From a virus, in the IMG/VR virus record IMGVR_UViG_3300028197_000003, positions 1 to 64,000 of that record: a stretch of DNA of 64,000 nt; one strand, given 5' to 3'. Positions 26,527-36,379 of this stretch are shown piece by piece. The notes under the pieces were generated by a model. The model had not been told where the DNA came from and did no database searches. It saw only the letters and a program-made list of their open reading frames with translations. The first letter of the stretch is position 1, and each line of letters starts with the position of its first letter. Made by a program: the position numbers and the translations under genes.

Positions 26527-28056
26527 ATGCCAGCCATTATCACTGATCAAATTAGGGTATTGAATGCTTCTAACTTTGTCAGTGGAATTACTACCACTGA
26601 TAATAGTTATTATGTTTTCATGGGCTTGCCTAATGCTACCGATGTTGCATCGGATTGGAATACGGATACGCCGTCTCCAATAGACAATTTCAATGAACAT
26701 GATAATATTTACGACACGCTAATTAGTGCAAAAAAAATCACTAGTAGTGATATTTTGCGAGTAGTTAGAAAAATATCTTGGCTAAGTGGTACAACGTATG
26801 AGATGTATCGCCATGATTACAGTGTAAATCGTCTTACTCCTAACACCAGTGCAACTGGACTGTATAAGGCAAACTACTACGTGATGAACTCGGACTTTAG
26901 AGTTTATGAGTGCCTTTACAATGGCGCTGATCCTGCCAATGGTGGCAAAGGTGTAATTTCATTGCAAGAACCAGTTCACACTGATTTACAACCTCGCACA
27001 GAGAGTGATGGATATATTTGGAAGTATCTTTACACAATCAAACCTAGCAATATTGTCAAGTTTGATAGTGCAGAGTTCATTCCACTGCCCTCTGGATGGT
27101 CTCTAAGTACAGATACTGCAGATGTACGGAACACTGCTATTGAAGGTCGTGTAGAGGTAATTGTGATTGAGGACGTAACTAATGCGTCTTATCAATTCAC
27201 TGGAACAAAAAATAGTGTTCCTATAAAAGGTGATGGTGCCGGTGGTATGGCATCAGTCACGTTTGTGAATGGTAAACCTACTGCTGTCCAAGTCACTAGT
27301 GGCGGTACAGGATACAGTTTTGCGACTCTAGACCTTGACTCTGTTGTCACTGGTTCAGGTGCAGTGTTTACCGTCATCATTCCCCCTCCTGGAGGACATG
27401 GTGCTGACATCTATCGTGAACTTGGATCTAATAAAGTTCTCATTTACTCTCGCTTTGAGAACAGTGATGTAACAAACCCCGATTTCCCAACAGGAAATCA
27501 ATTTGCTCGACTTGGTATTATCAAAAACCCTGAAATGCAGGGTAGTTCCAATATTCTTACCGACCCCACGGTGTCCGCGATGTATGGCGTGCGACTAGCA
27601 GGCGCAGCATCTTCGACCATGGTGGTTGCCAACGATGGAGTTGTAAAACAAACAGTTGGTGTGGGATCTACTGCTATTGGAAAAATTATTTCGTATGATA
27701 ACACTACAAAGGTTCTGAATTATTGGCAAGATCGCTCTATGGCAGATGGATCTGCCAGTGCCCTTCACCAATACTCTCTAAATAGATTTACCAAAACCCC
27801 TGGTACGGGTGGATCTTTGAACATTGTTGTCAAAACAATTGGCGGAGAAGAAACCCTCACCGTCGATACAGCGTTTACTGGAGTCTCTACGACTATCAAT
27901 AATCGCACTTATTATTTGGGTCAAACGTACAATTCTGGTATTGCCTCCCCAGAGATCAAGAAGTATTCTGGCGACATTATCTACGTAGATAATCGTCCTG
28001 AAGTAACTAGAGCGTCTAACCAGCGAGAGGATATCAAGATCATCTTAGAATTCTGA
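26527..28056 (+). CDS. 8: Baseplate wedge subunit gp8
   Basis: A 509-residue gp8 homologue. Family landmarks are YYVFMGLPNATDVASDWN near the N-terminus, YVMNSDFRVYECLYNGADPANGG, ESDGYIWKYLYTIKPS, and the C-terminal SGDIIYVDNRPEVTRASNQREDIKIILEF-type ending (compare GEMIYMENRP and EEINILF in T4 gp8). It is longer than T4 gp8 (334 residues) because of an inserted Gly-rich beta module near residues 240-295 (VTSGGTGYSFATLDLD). gp8 dimers join wedges in the baseplate. It has its own late promoter. Confidence 0.9.
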   Translation: MPAIITDQIRVLNASNFVSGITTTDNSYYVFMGLPNATDVASDWNTDTPSPIDNFNEHDNIYDTLISAKKITSSDILRVVRKISWLSGTTYEMYRHDYSVNRLTPNTSATGLYKANYYVMNSDFRVYECLYNGADPANGGKGVISLQEPVHTDLQPRTESDGYIWKYLYTIKPSNIVKFDSAEFIPLPSGWSLSTDTADVRNTAIEGRVEVIVIEDVTNASYQFTGTKNSVPIKGDGAGGMASVTFVNGKPTAVQVTSGGTGYSFATLDLDSVVTGSGAVFTVIIPPPGGHGADIYRELGSNKVLIYSRFENSDVTNPDFPTGNQFARLGIIKNPEMQGSSNILTDPTVSAMYGVRLAGAASSTMVVANDGVVKQTVGVGSTAIGKIISYDNTTKVLNYWQDRSMADGSASALHQYSLNRFTKTPGTGGSLNIVVKTIGGEETLTVDTAFTGVSTTINNRTYYLGQTYNSGIASPEIKKYSGDIIYVDNRPEVTRASNQREDIKIILEF

Positions 28057-28060
28057 TACG

Positions 28061-31000
28061 ATGCCACAGAACACCAATCTCAACGTTAGTCCATACTTTG
28101 ATGACTTTGATTCTGCAAAGAATTATACCAAAGTTCTGTTCAAACCAGGATCTCCTGTCCAAGCAAGAGAACTAACAACTTTCCAGTCTATCCTACAAGG
28201 ACAGATTGAAAAGTTTGGTAAACATATATTCAAGGAGGGATCTGTAGTTATCCCCGGTAAATTCAACTACGATCCTGACTATACGTATGTCAAAGTAGAA
28301 CCTACATTTTTTGGTGTTCCTGTAGAGTCCTACTACGATAAACTTATTGGTGCTCGCATCAAAGGTAAGATATCTGGGGTGACCGCTAAGGTGGTCAATA
28401 TTCTGTCAGGATCAACTTCTATTACTGGAAATACGACTCTCTACATGAAGTATGAGGGAAGTTCTACCGACCTGAAAAGTGATTCTTTTCTTGATGGAGA
28501 AAACCTTGTTACTCTAAAGGATTTTACTTACGGCGTCACTACTGTAACTGAAGGATCTGACTTTGCTACGGCAATTGCTGCTTCCGCAACTGGTACTGGT
28601 TGCTCCTTCAAACTAATTCGTGGAGTTTTCTTTGCCCGTGGTGCCTTTATTGAGGTTCCTACTGATACAATCATACTTGATCAATATACAAACCAACCAT
28701 CTTATCGAATTGGTTTCCAAGTTTCCGAAGAAATTGTCACTGCTATTGATGACAATAGTTTGTTCGATAATGCTGCAGGATTCTCCAACTTTACTGCTCC
28801 TGGCGCAGACCGACTAAAGATTAGTCTGTCTCTGACTAAAAAACCTTTGACAGATTTCAATGATGAAAGTTTCATTGAACTGTATCGTACAGACGAGGGT
28901 AAAGTCAAACAACTGGTTGACCGGACTGTTTATAATGAGATTGCTAAGGAATTTGCTCGCCGTACTTACGACGAAAGTGGTGACTACTATGTCCGTAAGT
29001 TCCCTATTGAAACTAAAGAATGCCTGAACGATAGGTATAGTGTCTTTGGGCAATTCTTATCTAATCGTCTGACTGAGGATGGCAATATCCCATCTAAAGA
29101 CTTGCTGTGTATTGGTGTGGGTCCTGGTAAGGCATATGTAAAAGGGTTTGAAAGTTATCTACAGGGTTATCGTAATATTGATGTTCCCAAACCTCGTACT
29201 ACTAAACTAATCAAGGATCGTGGCATTCCCTTCGTTGCGGGTAACCGCATGCGGGTCAACAATGTCTATGGTAATGCTCAAATCAAATTGAACGCAGGTT
29301 CAGCAGATTTTGTTGATCTACGTAGTAAAAGACTGCTTGCTAATAAAACTACTGCGGTTGGCGACAGCATCGGTCGTGCACGTGTATATGACTTCAAATT
29401 ACAAAATGCTGGGTATATAAACGATACGTCAGTTTTTGAGTTGATGGTTTTTGACATTCAACTTGATACTGTCATTACACTAAATGAAGCACTAACTTTA
29501 GAAGCACCTGCTCGTGTACAAGGTTCACAGTCTGGTGCTAAGGGAATGCTTAGGACTGCTATGAGTAACACCGTTTCTATGGTGTTGACTGATGTTGCAG
29601 GTACCTTCCAAGAAGATGAATCTTTGATTATCAATGGAGAACAGCAGGGTCGTGTAATCAACAGTGTTCGTGACTATGACATGCAAGATGTCAAGTCTGT
29701 TAGATCTACTGGCGGTTCTCGTACATTTGCTGCTGACCTCGTTCTAGAGGAAAAAACTGCATTCTCCAGCACGTTCCAACTGACAAGTGGTGGTGCTCTA
29801 ACTTCTTCTACCACTGGATGGGCAAAGAATCTTCGTATTGGTGATATTGTTTCTTACACTGATGTTTCCCAGACGGATCCTGTATATCTTGAAGTTAGTG
29901 TTGTTGCCGGAACTAATCAGAGTGCAACTCTAATCAACAGTTCTGATGGTGCTGTCAGTGGTGTCGCTCACAATGCTCTGCATGGTTCTGGCAACGTCAC
30001 TATCACTGATCTAACAGTAATCTCTGGAAAAATCAAAGATGCTGATCAAGGTTATCTGTATGCAGATATGCCTCACAAATATATTGAAAGTGTTGACCTG
30101 ACTGACGCTATTTTGTTTATCCGTAAAGAATACGGAAGTCAAAATACTAGTAGTGATGGACAGTTGACCCTACCATCATTAGTTGGTACAGATTTTATCT
30201 ATTCAGGATTTGATGAGGAGCGTTACTGTGTCAGTTATAGTGACGGTTCCGTTGAACCTCTTACTTCTGACCAGCTTGTTCTAACTGGTGGTTCTAAATC
30301 TGGAACTATTTCTGGACTGACCGCTAGTCAAAGCAATTTGGTTATTCAGACTGCCCAACAAAAATCATCAGTGTCTTCTAAGGTAAAGGCACTTGTCAAG
30401 CAGGCAAGTTTAGTTGTTATTGGTTCTGCCAACGTAAATTCTGGTATCTCTACTGGTATTGGTGATGGTCTTACTCCAAGTGGAGTATATGGCAAGCGTG
30501 TCCAAGACGATGAAGTCTCTCTGGATGTATGCGACGTAGTCACTGTGCACGCAGTGTTTGAATCTACAGGTGCTAGTTCTCCCACCATTCCTAACTTACA
30601 ACTCTCTTCCTTTACTGGAAGTGCAGGTGACAATAGTGATTTGATTGTTGGAGAAATTGGTGTTGGTAAGAGTTCAGGTGCTGCCGCTATGGTGTTGGCA
30701 CGTGAGGGTAGTAATACAGTTGAAGTCTGCATCAAGAACTCTAACAACTTTATTGTAACTGAAGAAATTGAATTTTCTGAAAGTGGAATCAAAGCAAATA
30801 TTTCTAGCGTAAATCCTGGAGATCCTAATATTCGCTCAAACTTCCTTCTAGATAATGGTCAACGTGAAGAATTTTATGACTTTGCCCGTCTTGTTCGTAA
30901 ACCTAATGCCACTAAACCTCAAGGGCAATTGAAGGTTTACTTCGACCACTACACTATCAACTCTCAAGATGGTGGTGATATTCTTACAGCATCTAGTTAT

Positions 31001-34000
31001 GAAAAACCAGAATACGACAGAGTGCCTGCGTTTGGAAACATCCGTAACACTGATATTATTGATTTGCGTCCTCGCGTAGCACCTTTTAGTGGATCTACTA
31101 GGTCACCATTTGAATTTGATTCTCGCAGTTTTGCAGGTGGAGGTCAGTCGGGTTCTAATGTTTTAGTTTCAGATGAAACTATTCAATTTGATTATAGGCA
31201 TTACTTAGCACGTAAAGATCGCTTGTATATCAATCAAACTAACACATTTACAGTCATACAGGGCACACCCGCTGAGCGTCCGGTGCTTCCTGATCCTATG
31301 ACCGACTCATTTGAGTTGGCACAAATTGATTATACACCCTATGTTTACGATGCTCGCTTTGATACTAAAGTAACTTTCAAAGCAAACCGTCGATATACTA
31401 TGAAGGATATTGGCAAACTTGAGAACAGGATTGACGATCTTGAAGAGATCACCTCTTTGTCCTTGCTTGAGGCAAAGACTGATAGTCTGACTATCAAAGA
31501 TCCTGACACTGGACTTGATCGTTTCAAAAATGGTTTTGTTGTTGACCCTTTCAATAACTTTGATATTGCAGATAAGACTCAGACTGAGATCAAATATGAA
31601 TTAGATAAGGGTGTTCTTATTGCTAAACAGCACCGGGATAGTATCGATCTGTTGATTGGTTCCAATACTATTGTTGGTCTAAATGGAGCTCCTGATCCTA
31701 CAGTAGATCCCCGTTATACCAATGATCTAGGTTCTCCTAACATTGTCAAGACTGGTGATGTGGTGACTCTGGCATACGAAGAAATTATTTCCGAAAGTCA
31801 GAATTTTGCCACACGCCTCGAAAGTGTGAACCCATATATGTACCGCGATTGGGGCGGTATCATGAATCTGACTCCTGATTCTGACGTTTTCATTGATCGC
31901 AATCAGGTTACGATTACTGAAGGTGAAGGATTTGCTAATGATTTCTTTGCACAAACTGAACCTCTTCCATTCCTACGTGAGCAGAACATTCAGTTTGATT
32001 GCACTGTGCTAAAACCAAATACACAGCACTTTGCATATTGGAATGGTACTGATATGACAGATGATAACTCATATGTTGTACCTAAACTGATTGAGGTTAC
32101 TCCTGGAAGTGGTTCTTTCCAGATCGGTGAAGCAATCCGTGGATATGCTTTTAGCAATCAAGTAAACAGTCAAGGATTTGACATTCGTTTCCGTCTTGCT
32201 TCACCAAACCATAAGGATGGTCCATTCAATTCTCCGACCATCATTTATAACCAAAACCCATACAACACTAATGTGGGTCTGTCTTCTGCATACTCTGAGA
32301 CTACTACCGTACTGAACGTTGACACTCAGGCATTGAACCAAAAGTCTGATGCTAATTTCTTTGGCACTCTGCAGACTGGTATGGTTTTGGTAGGAGAGTC
32401 CAGTGGTGCTCAAGCAACTGTTGCAGATGTTCGTCTGATTACTGACGAAACTGGATGTGTCCAAGGTTGTTATTACATCCCAGGAGACCTGTTCAGGGAC
32501 GGGGATCACACTGCATCAATGCGTCAAGTTCGTCCTGAGAATTTGATTCCTGGTAAGAACGTTAGTATTACTAGTTCTGAGTTCTTCAGTGAAGGTTTTG
32601 AGATCACTGAGACAACTGTGATCAGAACAGAACCTGCTCTGCCTGAACCAGTGATCAACAACATTACTAATATTACTAACAATACTACAAATAACATCAC
32701 CAATGTTACAAATAACGTTCGTAACGTCCAGAACGTCCAGAATGTTACAAACGTTACAAACGTTCAGGAGAACAACAACGACGATCCTTTGGCACAGTCC
32801 TTTGTAGTTACTGATAGTCCTGGTATTTTCATGACTGGTGTGGATATGTTCTTCCAGAGCAGATCTGAAACCATTCCACTCAAGGTTCGTATTGTTCCTT
32901 TGGAAAATGGTTATCCTTCTGTGAAGGTGATGAAGCATAGTGAAGTTGAATTGAACCCAGATCAAGTCAATATTTCTAACAACGGTTCTGTTCCTACTCG
33001 CTTTACTTTCCCTGCACCTGTCTACCTGCCTGCAGGTGACTATGCTTTCTATCTTGGTTCTGCATCTGGTGATTATGACGCCTGGATTTCTCAGGTGGGT
33101 GAATCAGACATCAACACTCTGAACATCAACCAGTTCCAAAAAGTTGTAGTTGCTAAGCAACCTGCTCAAGGGTCTTTGTTCAAAGCACAGAGCAACAACA
33201 CCTGGACTGCTTCACAGTTAGAAGACTTGAAGTATGTGTCTTATAAAGCAAAGTTCACTGCAAATACAGCAAGCATTCGACTTTATAATCCACAACTAAA
33301 TCTCTACGGCACAAGAAACAAACTTCCAACTAACCCAGTTGAAACATTTGCTAAGCGGGTGTTTGTTGGTCTATCCTCCGGTATGGAGAACAACCCTCAT
33401 ATCGTTGAGGGAACCATCGTGTCTCAAGCAAATAACACTACCGCTCGCGGTGTGGTTGCTGAGAAATTATCTCACCTGGGAGTTGCTGCAAACACAATCA
33501 AAATCACTAATTCGGGTTCTGATTATGAAGATGGCACTTACAGCAACGTTTCTTTACTGACCGTCACTGGTCGTGGTCTGTCTGGAGTTGGCATTGTAAC
33601 CGTCAGTAGTGGTGCTATCACCCAAGCAACCGTCAAGGGATTCCAAACTGGAGAAGGTTATAAAGTTGGTGATACTCTGACTGCCAACCTTGGTACTAAG
33701 GGTCTAGGAAACAACCTTCTTCTAACTGTTGGTGTTACCACTGCTGTTAGTGGTTTGGTCTTGACCAATGTGTCAGGTTCTGATTTCAATACTAGTGATG
33801 CAGTCTCTTATATTCCTACTGCTGGTGCTGGTGTTGGTATTGCTTCAGTGCAGGGGGCAATTGTTCCTGACACTGTAACTATCAATACTGATGAGTACGA
33901 TGGTCGCCATTTCAAGGTCAACCATCCCAATCATGGTAACCACTCTGGCACATCGTTTGTGACTCTAGAAGGCATTACTGGTGACAGTGTTCCTACTCGC

Positions 34001-35200
34001 CTCAGTGTTGGTTATGCCGCAAGTGTCACCTCTGTTGTGAGTGTGGCAAGCAGTATTGGATTCAACATGTTTGAAGGTGCTCAAGTCACTCCTAGCAATC
34101 CCGGTTTTGCCGTGATTGGTGATGAGATCATCAGTTACACATCTGTTGGTACCAACCAACTGACAGGAACAATTACTCGTAACATTGATAACTCTATTGT
34201 TATGAACCATGAAATTGATGCTCCTGTTCAGAAGTATGAACTTGCTGGCGTCTCCCTCCGTAAGATCAATAAGCAGCATAATTTCACTGATGTCGCTAAT
34301 TCTATTGATGGCAAAATCGGTTTTGATTATTATTATCTGAAGCATGGTGGTAGTAACTTCTTTGCTAAAGATAAAATTGGTGGTGGTGATCGTGGACGTG
34401 GTTCTGCAAACATTGCATTTGATACCGTCAACCCTAACATTGCTCATAGTGCTCCTACCGGCACACAAGTGACAGGCAAAATACGTACCACTTCTGGTAC
34501 TAGTGTGGACGGTTCTGAGGCATCATTCTTGGATCAAGGATTTGAGGACATTTCTTTACTTGGCAAAACTGAGTTCAAAACTACTCGAATCATCGCTTCC
34601 CGCGATAATGAGCAACAGAAGAATACCTTGCTGACTTTGCCTGGTGCTAAGTCCTTCACTTTTGAAGCAACTATGAGTAGTGATAATGAGAATGTGTCTC
34701 CTGTAATTGACGTATTCAAGTCATCTATCCTTACAGAATCTAATCGGATCAACAATCCCGTTTCTAACTATAAGACTGACCGTCGTACTAATGGAACTGA
34801 AGATCCTCACAATATGATCTATCAGACAAAGGAAGTTCTCCTTGAGAACCCTTCCACTTCTCTGAAAGTTCTCTTCGCTACCAACCGCCCTGCTGCAAGT
34901 GACATTCGTGTCTTGTATCGTTTGAAGCGTGAAGACGCTGCTGACTTTGATAAGGTGTTTGAACTGATGCCTGGTTTCAGCAACCTGGATTCGGATGGTG
35001 ACATCCTCAACGCGAAGAACAACGATGGTAAGACCGACAAGAAGACTTCTGCAAGTCTTGAGGGTCACTTCAATGAGTACGAGTACACCGCAAACAACGT
35101 TCCTGCTTTTACAGCATTCCAAGTGAAGATTGTATTCAATAGCACGAACTCTGCAGAGGCACCCAAACTTCTAGATTTCCGCACCATTGCAGTTGCATAA
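28061..35200 (+). CDS. DUF4815-type giant tail/baseplate protein (2379 aa)
   Basis: The N-terminus (NVSPYFDDFDSAKNYTKVLFKPGSPVQARELTTFQS) matches the DUF4815 phage domain that I associate with cyanophage tail proteins. The middle is beta-rich. An Asn/Thr/Val repeat tract lies at residues 1533-1570, followed by DPLAQSFVVTDSPGIFMTGVDMFF, another conserved tail-protein module. A later region (about 1810-1880) carries the same GSDYEDGTYSNVSL / GEGYKVGDTL modules as the other structural proteins. It probably does the job of the peripheral baseplate proteins (gp9-gp12 zone), which are absent as separate genes. The start is four bases after gene 8. Confidence 0.75.
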   Translation: MPQNTNLNVSPYFDDFDSAKNYTKVLFKPGSPVQARELTTFQSILQGQIEKFGKHIFKEGSVVIPGKFNYDPDYTYVKVEPTFFGVPVESYYDKLIGARIKGKISGVTAKVVNILSGSTSITGNTTLYMKYEGSSTDLKSDSFLDGENLVTLKDFTYGVTTVTEGSDFATAIAASATGTGCSFKLIRGVFFARGAFIEVPTDTIILDQYTNQPSYRIGFQVSEEIVTAIDDNSLFDNAAGFSNFTAPGADRLKISLSLTKKPLTDFNDESFIELYRTDEGKVKQLVDRTVYNEIAKEFARRTYDESGDYYVRKFPIETKECLNDRYSVFGQFLSNRLTEDGNIPSKDLLCIGVGPGKAYVKGFESYLQGYRNIDVPKPRTTKLIKDRGIPFVAGNRMRVNNVYGNAQIKLNAGSADFVDLRSKRLLANKTTAVGDSIGRARVYDFKLQNAGYINDTSVFELMVFDIQLDTVITLNEALTLEAPARVQGSQSGAKGMLRTAMSNTVSMVLTDVAGTFQEDESLIINGEQQGRVINSVRDYDMQDVKSVRSTGGSRTFAADLVLEEKTAFSSTFQLTSGGALTSSTTGWAKNLRIGDIVSYTDVSQTDPVYLEVSVVAGTNQSATLINSSDGAVSGVAHNALHGSGNVTITDLTVISGKIKDADQGYLYADMPHKYIESVDLTDAILFIRKEYGSQNTSSDGQLTLPSLVGTDFIYSGFDEERYCVSYSDGSVEPLTSDQLVLTGGSKSGTISGLTASQSNLVIQTAQQKSSVSSKVKALVKQASLVVIGSANVNSGISTGIGDGLTPSGVYGKRVQDDEVSLDVCDVVTVHAVFESTGASSPTIPNLQLSSFTGSAGDNSDLIVGEIGVGKSSGAAAMVLAREGSNTVEVCIKNSNNFIVTEEIEFSESGIKANISSVNPGDPNIRSNFLLDNGQREEFYDFARLVRKPNATKPQGQLKVYFDHYTINSQDGGDILTASSYEKPEYDRVPAFGNIRNTDIIDLRPRVAPFSGSTRSPFEFDSRSFAGGGQSGSNVLVSDETIQFDYRHYLARKDRLYINQTNTFTVIQGTPAERPVLPDPMTDSFELAQIDYTPYVYDARFDTKVTFKANRRYTMKDIGKLENRIDDLEEITSLSLLEAKTDSLTIKDPDTGLDRFKNGFVVDPFNNFDIADKTQTEIKYELDKGVLIAKQHRDSIDLLIGSNTIVGLNGAPDPTVDPRYTNDLGSPNIVKTGDVVTLAYEEIISESQNFATRLESVNPYMYRDWGGIMNLTPDSDVFIDRNQVTITEGEGFANDFFAQTEPLPFLREQNIQFDCTVLKPNTQHFAYWNGTDMTDDNSYVVPKLIEVTPGSGSFQIGEAIRGYAFSNQVNSQGFDIRFRLASPNHKDGPFNSPTIIYNQNPYNTNVGLSSAYSETTTVLNVDTQALNQKSDANFFGTLQTGMVLVGESSGAQATVADVRLITDETGCVQGCYYIPGDLFRDGDHTASMRQVRPENLIPGKNVSITSSEFFSEGFEITETTVIRTEPALPEPVINNITNITNNTTNNITNVTNNVRNVQNVQNVTNVTNVQENNNDDPLAQSFVVTDSPGIFMTGVDMFFQSRSETIPLKVRIVPLENGYPSVKVMKHSEVELNPDQVNISNNGSVPTRFTFPAPVYLPAGDYAFYLGSASGDYDAWISQVGESDINTLNINQFQKVVVAKQPAQGSLFKAQSNNTWTASQLEDLKYVSYKAKFTANTASIRLYNPQLNLYGTRNKLPTNPVETFAKRVFVGLSSGMENNPHIVEGTIVSQANNTTARGVVAEKLSHLGVAANTIKITNSGSDYEDGTYSNVSLLTVTGRGLSGVGIVTVSSGAITQATVKGFQTGEGYKVGDTLTANLGTKGLGNNLLLTVGVTTAVSGLVLTNVSGSDFNTSDAVSYIPTAGAGVGIASVQGAIVPDTVTINTDEYDGRHFKVNHPNHGNHSGTSFVTLEGITGDSVPTRLSVGYAASVTSVVSVASSIGFNMFEGAQVTPSNPGFAVIGDEIISYTSVGTNQLTGTITRNIDNSIVMNHEIDAPVQKYELAGVSLRKINKQHNFTDVANSIDGKIGFDYYYLKHGGSNFFAKDKIGGGDRGRGSANIAFDTVNPNIAHSAPTGTQVTGKIRTTSGTSVDGSEASFLDQGFEDISLLGKTEFKTTRIIASRDNEQQKNTLLTLPGAKSFTFEATMSSDNENVSPVIDVFKSSILTESNRINNPVSNYKTDRRTNGTEDPHNMIYQTKEVLLENPSTSLKVLFATNRPAASDIRVLYRLKREDAADFDKVFELMPGFSNLDSDGDILNAKNNDGKTDKKTSASLEGHFNEYEYTANNVPAFTAFQVKIVFNSTNSAEAPKLLDFRTIAVA
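32657..32778 (+). repeat. Asn/Thr/Val-rich short-period repeat inside the DUF4815-type gene
   Basis: The DNA repeats units such as AATNTTACAAA and CGTCCAGAA; the protein reads as NITN, NVTN and NVQN units with a 3-4 residue period over about 38 residues. It looks like a flexible or beta-helical hinge between two structural halves of the protein. Confidence 0.7.
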
Positions 35201-35332
35201 ATGAAAGATCAAAGCGATCGTAAGGTCGCTAAGAGAATCATCAAACTTGCAAAGAAAAATCCGGAGTATTACACTCCGGAAGAAATACTTTATGCTAAAA
35301 TGATCAAACGTGTAAATAAAAAGAAAAAATGA
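35201..35332 (+). CDS. Tiny basic protein (43 aa)
   Basis: The ATG directly follows the TAA of the giant tail gene. The 43-residue product is Lys/Arg-rich: KDQSDRKVAKRIIKLAKKNP, then YYTPEEILYAKMIK and a lysine tail. The YxTPEEIxYAK segment looks like a short helix-turn-helix type helix pair. I recall similar tiny basic proteins at the same place in other cyanomyoviruses; no function is known. It may bind nucleic acid or be part of the virion. Confidence 0.75.
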   Translation: MKDQSDRKVAKRIIKLAKKNPEYYTPEEILYAKMIKRVNKKKK

Positions 35333-35359
35333 GTTGGGGTTTTCTCTGGGAGTTTCTCT

Positions 35360-35554
35360 ATGAACAAGAAGATCAAGGTGAAGGATCATCCGAATCTAGT
35401 GAGGGATCCGAATAATAACGCTATTGTATCCACAGACAAAAGAGGATACCAAAAATATATTGCTGAACGTGAAGAAAAAATTAGCAAAAATAATAAAATT
35501 GCAGAGTTGGAAAAACGACTAGCATATCTAGAGAAAGTATTACTTGAAAGGTGA
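35360..35554 (+). CDS. Small protein with C-terminal coiled coil (64 aa)
   Basis: The N-terminal half is MNKKIKVKDHPNLVRDPNNNAIV..DKRGYQKYIAERE, which reads like a small fold seen in cyanophage baseplate-region proteins. The C-terminal half, IAELEKRLAYLEKVLLER, shows clear leucine heptads for a coiled coil, so it probably oligomerises. It lies between the giant tail protein and two small structural proteins. The ATG follows a GGGAGTTTCTCT leader with a weak ribosome-binding site. Confidence 0.75.
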   Translation: MNKKIKVKDHPNLVRDPNNNAIVSTDKRGYQKYIAEREEKISKNNKIAELEKRLAYLEKVLLER

Positions 35555-35557
35555 ACT

Positions 35558-35564
35558 ATAAATA
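35558..35564 (+). promoter_or_regulatory. Late-promoter-like motif ATAAATA
   Basis: ACTATAAATAATAG lies 23 bases before the ATG at 35587. This is an exact core match with typical spacing. Confidence 0.65.
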
Positions 35565-35586
35565 ATAGTACCAAAGAACTCGGAAA

Positions 35587-35922
35587 ATGGCAGTCCCCGT
35601 CGTCAATATTCAAATTGAACAGGGGACTCATTTTTCCGCGACATATAATATTACTGGAGCTGATGGGAATCCTTTAGACCTTTCTAATCATAGCATTTCA
35701 GCTAAGATGGGTAAGTATGAAGGTTCTCAAGGTATTGGATTTGGTGTAACTTTCGGTGGCACTCCTTCCCAAGGTAAAATTACTATATCACTTACTGATG
35801 TAGTAAGTGGTATTGTCACTTCTGGTAGATATAATTATGATGTTTTGGCTAAGAATGATATTACCGGAAAGTCCACAAAAGTAATTAGTGGGCAGGCTCA
35901 AGTAAATGCGACGATTACCTGA
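35587..35922 (+). CDS. Small virion-type beta protein (111 aa)
   Basis: The sequence alternates hydrophobic and polar residues as in a beta-sandwich: IEQGTHFSATYNITGADGNPLDLSNHSISAKM, then VSGIVTSGRYNYDVLAKND. This layout (a request for an input unit, 'D.NG.P.DLT', then a YxYDV strand) resembles baseplate upper-protein domains seen in several phage groups, so a tail or baseplate accessory role is likely. A late promoter precedes it. Its TGA overlaps the next ATG (TGATGG). Confidence 0.65.
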   Translation: MAVPVVNIQIEQGTHFSATYNITGADGNPLDLSNHSISAKMGKYEGSQGIGFGVTFGGTPSQGKITISLTDVVSGIVTSGRYNYDVLAKNDITGKSTKVISGQAQVNATIT

Positions 35923-36302
35923 TGGAAAACCAGTATTTCGTATCACTTTCAAGCGATGGTGGTTTTGCAGTTTCTTTATCTGATGATGGTCTTGCTGCAT
36001 TAGAAGCAGGATCTTTTTCAGTTTCTTTGCAATCTTTAGGAGATACATCTAGTGGAGGAGGAGGTGTGAGTCGGTTATTCAATCTTGATGATGTCAACAC
36101 AACTAATTTGACTGGAGCAACTGACAAGTTTGTTCTAATTTATGATGGTCCATCAAACTCTTTCAAGTTTGTAAACCCAGATGAGGTTGTTGACAATGCA
36201 ATTGCTGACTCACCGGGTCCCGCAGGACTTACTGATACTGCTATTGACTATCTTGACACTGCCCTTGATGACAAGATAGATCTAGATGGTGGAACTTTCT
36301 GA
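35922..36302 (+). CDS. Small structural protein ending in DGGTF (126 aa)
   Basis: A 126-residue acidic protein with a Ser/Gly hinge (DTSSGGGGVSRLFNLDDVN) in the middle. Its ending, DDKIDLDGGTF, closely resembles that of the 1430-residue fibre protein that follows (ITIDGGSF). The middle LFNLDDVNTTNLTGATDKFVLIYDG pattern is common in cyanophage fibre-linked proteins. It probably attaches to or caps the fibre. It is coupled to the gene at 35587. Confidence 0.65.
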   Translation: MENQYFVSLSSDGGFAVSLSDDGLAALEAGSFSVSLQSLGDTSSGGGGVSRLFNLDDVNTTNLTGATDKFVLIYDGPSNSFKFVNPDEVVDNAIADSPGPAGLTDTAIDYLDTALDDKIDLDGGTF

Positions 36303-36314
36303 GTAGTTCTACTT

Positions 36315-36321
36315 CTAAATA
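36315..36321 (+). promoter_or_regulatory. Late-promoter-like motif CTAAATA in a small palindrome
   Basis: TTCTAAATATAGAA lies 59 bases before the fibre ATG. The motif is embedded in an inverted repeat, TTCTA/TAGAA. Confidence 0.55.
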
Positions 36322-36379
36322 TAGAAGATGAATGCATTCGTGATTCTTCAGTGAATATTCAAAATCACAAATAAAGTAA

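Noticed and set aside
34721-35122. 133-aa minus-strand ORF inside the giant tail gene
   Set aside because: It is antisense to a clear structural gene, with no start signals. Several similar long antisense frames over the beta-rich genes were dropped for the same reason.
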